Below, one piece after another: positions 8,972 to 13,955 of a DNA stretch of 13,955 nt; position 1 is the first letter of the stretch, and each line of letters starts with the position of its first letter. The notes under the pieces are model-generated. The model worked only from the letters and a program-made list of their open reading frames with translations, did not search any database and had not been told where the DNA came from. Source of the stretch: Candolleomyces eurysporus (Eukaryota; Basidiomycota; Agaricomycetes; Agaricales; Psathyrellaceae). The translations under genes and the position numbers were made by a program. Location of the stretch: contig JANBPK010000272.1 of the NCBI GenBank assembly GCA_027579435.1, positions 1-13,955 on the forward strand, read 5' to 3'.

Positions 8972-9581
8972 CAGTATGTCTAACATTCTTGTGACCTCTA
9001 GCTTGCAGTGAGCTCTCACTGAACATCGAAGTAGAGACTCTTCGATTTCAGGATTTACTGGTACTTAGTCAAGAATATGATCCATGACTCGATCTACTAA
9101 AAGACAAATCCAAGCGCCCTTTGCTGATTCAACGGCCACTCTGGCTCCTGAGCACCTCACTTGAAAGGGAAAATCAGGTTGGGGATTGCCCCCATCTCAA
9201 GTTTTCAATGGTATTTGGTCGCAGTTTGGTCCAAGAACAAGAAAAAACAAGAAGGTTTTAGGTTCTTCGGACTCGGACGATGCAAAAGCGAAAGTCGGTG
9301 GGCTGAGCGAAGGATTGATTCACTTCTTTGTTTGGATAATTGATATATGCATAACATCTCTTCTGCTTTTCACTTCCTCTCTCTTCTCGTTATTGAATAA
9401 TTTCAAGTAACTGCTTTCCTATCTGCGTACCTTTGTAAAGATTCCCAATATCCGAGGGGCAATTGGACAACAAGGCTTGATCGAGGGTGGCTGCACCAAT
9501 TATCGTGGGATGATCCGGCTGCTATCGTCCAAGGCTCTTGAAAGCCCTTTGCGCACTTTGTCTTTGCACTTTGTCGATCCC
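8972..9581. other. Short spacer 4-5
   Basis: 610 bp. It has the shared 3' block with the CTCTAG site (8996-9001), then a junction that joins the GGTTGGGGATTGCCCC segment directly to the Lys-rich tail segment (about 9221-9310). A further deletion removes nearly all of the promoter block: AAAGATTCCCAATATCCGA (about 9437-9455) is followed at once by GGGGCAATTGGACAAC. Copy 5 therefore lacks the TATA and TTGAC-pair region seen upstream of copies 6 and 7. The start region TTATCGTGGGATGATCCGG at 9499-9517 is intact. Confidence 0.45.
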
Positions 9582-10599
9582 ATGAACGTTCTCTCCAATT
9601 ATGATCGGTTCTCTGATCTACCTGAAGACATCGGACGTACAGTCTTCGAGCTTGCAGCGGAGAATGGGGACGGTCCGTGTTGTGCACTCGTATCAAAGAG
9701 AGTGCAGTCTTGGTAAGCTGCTGCATTGCGTGGTGCATTGCAGGATCATAGAGCTTAACAGACGACAAAATTATAGGGTGGAGCCCAAAATCTACCACAG
9801 GATCATACTAAGACGCATAGCTGTTGCGGACCTCTTCTGTCGCACATTACTTGATCCAGAAACCCACAAACCTCCAGAATTCTTCGCAACACATATCAAA
9901 GTATTCATCCTTGCCGACATCAGCGTCAATGACGAGATCACAGCCGCCCTGAAAAAATGTCGTGGAGTTCAAACTCTTCTCATCTGGGATCTTAGTAGAA
10001 AGATGCAAGAGATTTTTAGCTCCACCGAATCCCTACTCTTGCTGAACCCAACTGGGATATCGATCTGTGGACGAATGATCGCTGAAGGACAAGACGGTAT
10101 CTTCCACCACCCAATATTCCAAAAAGTCACCCACCTGGACATTGCCTGTTTCGACGAGGACGATTTGAGGCGATGGGGAAAGAATCTGTCCCAACTGAAG
10201 TGTCTGACGCACTTTTCCCTTGACCTTCGCTATCGTTCGAGTGGTCCCGCCCGAATGCCAAGAGAAGCCCTGTGTCTGTGTGCTTCAGAGCTCCGCATCT
10301 TCATAATCTGGTGCTATGGAGATCACTTCTTCGAATCGCACATCAGCTTTGGCGATGTCAAAGCTATTTGGGAAGGGGAAGTTGACATGCGTGCAATCAC
10401 CGGCTGCATGTACGGTGGACCGGCGGAGCTTTTGGCGATTTATCGTGATGGTGGCGATATGCTTAAAGATTGGGCTGGGACAAGTGTTGACCCGGAGAAT
10501 GATTTCTGGGCTCAAGCTGAAGCAGTAGTCCAAGGCCGAAGACAACGTCTGGAACAGGTCAGGAGTATATACTCACACATCTCAGGGTTGGCTCACTGA
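9582..10599 (+). CDS. F-box-like / LRR-like protein, array copy 5
   Basis: Exons 9582-9712 and 9777-10599 give 317 residues, the longest copy. The 64-bp intron has a GTAAGC donor, TTAAC branch and TATAG acceptor; a decoy CAG ends at 9743. The F-box-like exon reads MNVLSNYDRFSDLPEDIG and ends LVSKRVQSW, with Ser where most copies have Phe. An in-frame ATG at 9510 with G at -3 would add 24 residues. The second exon shares the LLLLNPTGIS and RWGKNLSQ insertions with copy 4. The last residues differ from all sisters (SHISGLAH). If the intron stays in, another frame is open from an ATG at 9601 through the intron into exon 2, which would give an F-box-less protein. The upstream region is shortened, so it may be expressed differently from its neighbours. 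Role inferred from family only. Confidence 0.83.
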
Positions 10600-11230
10600 C
10601 ACCACATTCTACGTATCTTGTGACTCTAGCTTGCAGTGAGCTCTGGCTGAACATCAAAATGTAGATCCTTCAATTCAAAGATTTACGAGATTTACTGAAT
10701 AACTCCATGTTTTGACAGAATCAATGCCCTTCCTTGATTTAATTTTAACGGCCATTCTGGGCTCTTTGAGCACCTCACTTCACACAACACGGAAATCACG
10801 TTGGGGATTGTCCACCCTGTCTCGAATTCCCGATAGTACTTAAAGTTGCTCTCACTGAGACCCCTCCGTCTGTTCCTATCCTCTCACTACCACATTCCAT
10901 ATGCCTGATTGATACTCCGTGGCTAGCACATATTATAGTTGACTCCAAACCCACGTCACAGAGAACACGCGGTTAGTGCTATAAGAGTTGACTGTGCGTT
11001 GACGGTGACATGGAAAGCCGAGGCATTTTTTAACTGAATTTATGAAGAATCATTTGTGGAAGAAGAGGCGCAATTGGACATGGAGGCGCATATCCCTAGT
11101 TTCGAGGCCAGCAGACGTGGAGGCACACATCTGGCGGCTGGGCGCCAATTCAAATCGTGGGATGATCCGGCTGCTATCACCTTCTCTTGAAAGCCCTTTG
11201 TGTGCTTCATCTTCGCACTTCTCCAATCTC
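10600..11230. other. Short spacer 5-6 with copy 6 promoter block
   Basis: 631 bp. The 3' block contains CTCTAG (10624-10629) and an early in-frame TAG in the stretch that is open after copies 1 and 2. A CT-rich tract with CCATATGCC near 10900 marks where the small-gene start would be, but the frame ends after three codons. The rest of that segment and the Lys-rich segment are deleted. About 10920-11160 is the promoter and leader block: TTGACTCCAAAC, TATAAG, a pair of TTGAC sites, and TGTGGAAGAAGAGGCGCAAT. Confidence 0.45.
10980..11003 (+). promoter_or_regulatory. Putative TATA-like box and phased TTGAC pair of copy 6
   Basis: TATAAG at 10980-10985 is followed by TTGAC at 10988-10992 and again at 10999-11003, exactly 11 bp apart. 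It lies about 250 bp before the ATG at 11231. The arrangement recurs before copy 7 and, with changes, before copies 4 and 1. Recurrence could reflect shared ancestry alone, so the regulatory role is a guess. Confidence 0.3.
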
Positions 11231-12222
11231 ATGAACGCTCTCTCTACTTTCCATCGGTTCTCAGATCTACCTGAAGACATCGGACGTACAGTCTTCGAGC
11301 TCGCAGCCGAGAATGGAGACGGTCTGCGTTGCGCACTTGTGTCAAAGAGAGTGCAGTTCTGGTAAGCTGTTGCGTTGCGTGGTGCATTGCCAGACCATAG
11401 GACTCAACAGACAGGCAAAATATTAGGGTGGAGCCCAAAATATACCACAGGGTCGTGCTAAGACGCGTAGCTGTTGCGGAGCTTTTCTGTCGCACATTGC
11501 TTGATCCAGAGACCAGCAAACTCCCAGAATTCTTCGCAAAACATATCAAGATATTCGTCCTTACCGCCATCAGCGTCAGTAACGAGATCGCAGCCGCCCT
11601 GAAAAAGTGTCGAGGGGTTCGGACCCTTGTGATCTGGGATAATGTCAATGATCAAATCATGCAAGATATTTTCAGCTCCACTCAATTCTTGCTAAACCCA
11701 ACTGGCATATCCGTCTTTGGAGAAATTTTTGCCGAAGGACGATACACCTTCCGCAATCCAATCTTTCAAAATGTCACCCACCTCGACTTTGCATGTTTCC
11801 ACGAGGACGATTGGAAGGAAGCGGGAAATCTTTCCCAACTCAAGTATCTGACACACCTTTCCCTTGACCTTCGCTATGGTCCGCACAGTCTCGTGCAAAT
11901 GGTGAGAGAAGTCTTGTGCCTGTGTGCATCAGAGCTCCGCATCTTTATAATCTGGTGCGGTGAAGAGTACTTCGACGATTCTCACAGGAGCTTTGGTGAT
12001 ATCAAAGCTATTTGGGAGGGAGAAGTTGATATTCGTGCAATCAACGGTTGCATAGATGGTAGACCTCTGCCGGGCGAATTGGCGATCTATCGCGATGGTC
12101 ACGATATAGTGGAAGATTGGGCTGGGACAAGTGTTGACCCGGAGAACAATTTCTGGACTCAGGCTGAAGCAGTACTCCAAGGCCGAAGACAGCGTCTGGA
12201 ACAGGTCAGGATTAATTTATAA
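11231..12222 (+). CDS. F-box-like / LRR-like protein, array copy 6
   Basis: Exons 11231-11361 and 11427-12222 give 308 residues, with a 65-bp intron (GTAAGC donor, CTCAAC branch region, TTAG acceptor). The F-box-like exon is MNALSTFHRFSDLPEDIG...LVSKRVQFW. An in-frame ATG at 11162 (G at -3) would add 23 residues. The LRR-like exon groups with copy 7: both have a longer loop after the second strand (DNVNDQIM here), SVFGEI in place of SICGRMI, and DDWK in place of DDLK. The C-terminus is cut to QVRINL because a few added bases (ATTAATTT) change the frame after GTCAGG. If the possible 3' intron 12205-12281 is real, this change falls inside it and does no harm. Other unusual residues are INGCIDGRP where most copies have ITGCMYG. 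No break in the main frame. Confidence 0.82.
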
Positions 12223-12874
12223 CCTCTCGTTCCATAGTATCGTTTAATTGACAGTGCATTCTACGTTTTCGTAACCTCTAGCTTGCATTGAAGTCTAACT
12301 AAACATCGAAGTGGAGATCCTTCAATTCAGAGATTCAATAGTACTTAGTCAAGGAATACGATTTACGAGATGTACTGAATAACTGCATGTATCGACAAAG
12401 CCAACGTCCTTCGTTGATTCAANCCCCCACTCTGGGCTCCTGAGCACTTCACTTGATAGGAAAATTATGTTACACCCTGTCTCCAATTCTAAATAGTACT
12501 TAGAGTCGTTCTCTGCAACACCCATCTCTTCCTATCCTCTCATTGCCAGAGTCCACATGTGCGATCCGTACTCCGTGGCCGTGGCACGTCTTTGTTGACT
12601 CCAAACCTTCACGGAGAGGTTTGACTTTATTCTCATAACTACGCGCTGTCAGTGATATAAAATTTGACTGCATGTTGACGGCAATATTAAAAACCGAGGC
12701 TTTCGTCAACTGAAGTTGCGAAATATATTTGTGGAAGAAGAGGCGCAATCGGACATGGAGTACAGATCCCAGTCGGGCGCTGATTATCGTGGGATCATGA
12801 TCCGGCTGGTATCGCCCAAGGCGAATGGTCTTGAAAGCCTTTTGCGCACTTCGTCTTTGCACCTCGTCGATCCC
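12223..12874. other. Short spacer 6-7 with copy 7 promoter block and one ambiguous base
   Basis: 652 bp. The 3' block has CTCTAG at 12276-12281 and keeps the GATGTACTGAATAA end seen after copies 1 and 2, but an earlier in-frame TAA interrupts the open stretch. Base 12423 is N. CT-rich sequence (about 12525-12545) precedes an ATG that opens no useful frame. About 12590-12790 is the best-preserved promoter and leader block of the array. No RNA gene or mobile element is seen. Confidence 0.45.
12656..12679 (+). promoter_or_regulatory. Putative TATA box and phased TTGAC pair of copy 7
   Basis: TATAAAA at 12656-12662 is the best TATA match in the array. TTGAC follows at 12664-12668 and 12675-12679, 11 bp apart. 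The ATG at 12875 is about 215 bp downstream, so the leader would be long, or the true start site lies between. Function is inferred from position and recurrence only. Confidence 0.35.
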
Positions 12875-13889
12875 ATGAACGTTCTCTCCAGTTTTGATCG
12901 GTTCGCCGACCTACCTGAAGACATCGGACGTACAGTCTTTGAGCTTGCAGGAGAGAACGGGGACGGTCCGCGTTGCGCACTCGTATCAAAGAGAGTGCAG
13001 CTTTGGTAAGTTGTTGTGTTGCGTGCTGCATTGCAGGATCAGAGAACTTAACGGACAGCAAAAATATAGGGTGGAGCCCAAAATCTACTTCAGGGTCATA
13101 CTAAGACGCACCGCCATCGCGAAGCTTTTCTGTCGCACATTGCTTGACCCAGAGACCACCAAATCTCCACAGTTCTTCGCAACACATATCAAGATGTTCG
13201 TCCTTGCCAGCATCAACATCAGTAGCGAGATCGCATCCGCTCTTAAAATGTGTCGTGGGGTCCGAACTCTTGTGATCTGGGATAATATCACCAGTCCCAG
13301 CGTGCAAAAGATTTTCAGCTCTACTGAACCCTTGCTTAACCCAACTGGGATATCCGTCTTTGGAGAAATAGTCGCAAAAGGACAATACATCTTCCACTAC
13401 CCCATCTTCCAAAACGTCACCCACCTGGACCTTGCGTGTTTTGACGAAGACGATTGGAAGCAAGGGGGAAGCCTTTCCCAACTGAAGTGCCTGACGCACT
13501 TTTCCCTTGACCTCCGCTATCGTCCGGAGAGAGGTCTCATGCAATTGGTGAGAGACGTCTTGTGCCTGTGTGCGTCAGGGCTCCGCATCCTTATAATCTG
13601 GTGCGATGAAGAATTCTTCTCCGATTCGCACATCAGCTTTGGTGATATCAAAGCCATTGGGGAAGGGGAAGCTGACATGCGCGTAATCAACGGCTGCATG
13701 CATGCTAAACCTTCAGACCCTTTGGCAATTCATCGCGACGGTAGCGATTTACTGGAGGATTGGGCCGGGATAAGTGATGACCCGGAGAACGATTTCTGGG
13801 CTCAAGCTGAAGCAGTAATCCAAGGCCGAAGACAACGTCTAGACCAGGTCAGGAATATAACCCCACACTCCATAGCGTTGTTTCACTGA
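12875..13889 (+). CDS. F-box-like / LRR-like protein, array copy 7
   Basis: Exons 12875-13005 and 13070-13889 give 316 residues, with a 64-bp intron (GTAAGT donor, TTAAC branch, TATAG acceptor). The F-box-like exon reads MNVLSSFDRFADLPEDIG and ends LVSKRVQLW. An in-frame ATG at 12797 would add 26 residues. It pairs with copy 6 in the LRR-like exon (SVFGEIV, DDWK, long loop DNITSPSV). It is the most changed copy in the usually constant C-terminal part: KAIGEGEADMRVINGC where sisters have KAIWEGEVDMRAITGC, and WAGISDDPEND where sisters have WAGTSVDPEN. That may mean relaxed constraint or a new target, and the frame is open. The promoter block is the most complete in the array. A possible 3' intron is 13848-13920. 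Confidence 0.83.
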
Positions 13890-13955
13890 AAATGGATTTT
13901 ACGGATCCCTTAACCTCTAGCGAGCAGTGGGCTCTGGCTAAACACCGAAGTGGAT

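Larger units (their letters stand above)
1065..13955 (+). repeat. Head-to-tail tandem array of seven F-box-like gene units, continuing past the window
   Basis: Seven same-strand units share a 5' block, F-box exon, short intron, LRR-like exon, a CTCTAG-bearing 3' block and spacer. Start-to-start distances are 2270, 2323, 2035, 1598, 1649 and 1644 bp. Differences come from stepwise loss of spacer segments, while coding lengths stay nearly constant. Homology covers coding and noncoding DNA, so whole units were copied, probably by unequal exchange, rather than by retroposition: introns are present and no poly-A tracts or target duplications are seen. The sequence ends 66 bp after the copy 7 stop, still inside the shared 3' block, so the right edge of the array is not seen. 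Confidence 0.92.

Noticed and set aside
1065..13955. CRISPR array, or LTR/transposon origin of the repeats
   Set aside because: The repeats are 1.6-2.3 kb gene units, not short repeats with unique spacers. I see no transposase or reverse transcriptase motifs, terminal repeats or target duplications.

Overview
The window looks like nuclear DNA of a basidiomycete fungus, probably an Agaricomycete. Introns are short (54-80 bp) with GT...AG ends and CTNAY-type branch sites, promoters are pyrimidine-rich, and the main gene family has the build of the F-box-like proteins that expand in mushroom-forming fungi: a short F-box exon, an intron just after the conserved Trp, then a long LRR-like exon. No species is assigned.

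Layout. Bases 1-607 are the 3' part of an ornithine carbamoyltransferase gene (arginine synthesis, mitochondrial), with one intron and an apparent 1-base frame break in a poly-C stretch. Bases 608 to about 1065 show no recognised feature. From about 1065 to the right edge, the window is one head-to-tail, same-strand array of seven paralogous F-box-like genes (ATGs at 1356, 3626, 5949, 7984, 9582, 11231 and 12875). The array runs off the right edge. Copies 1, 2, 3, 5, 6 and 7 are open as two-exon genes of 308-317 codons. Copy 4 has a +1 frameshift in a T9 run and a 27-bp in-frame deletion at the start of its F-box.

How the parts relate. By the long exon the copies group as (1,2,3), (4,5) and (6,7). 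By the intron and early exon 2 they group as (1,4), 2, 3 and (5,6,7). Copy 4 is therefore a mosaic, pointing to gene conversion or unequal exchange inside the array. The spacers are homologous too. They fall from about 1.3 kb (after copies 1 and 2) to 1.0 kb and then 0.6 kb by nested deletions. The long spacers carry what may be remains of a second small spliced gene, least damaged at 4942-5522. The F-box proteins are inferred to be SKP1-binding substrate adaptors of SCF ubiquitin ligases. Differences between copies cluster in loops just after predicted LRR-like strands, as expected if copies recognise different targets. All seven genes also share splice-like signals at their 3' ends, which makes the exact C-terminus uncertain.
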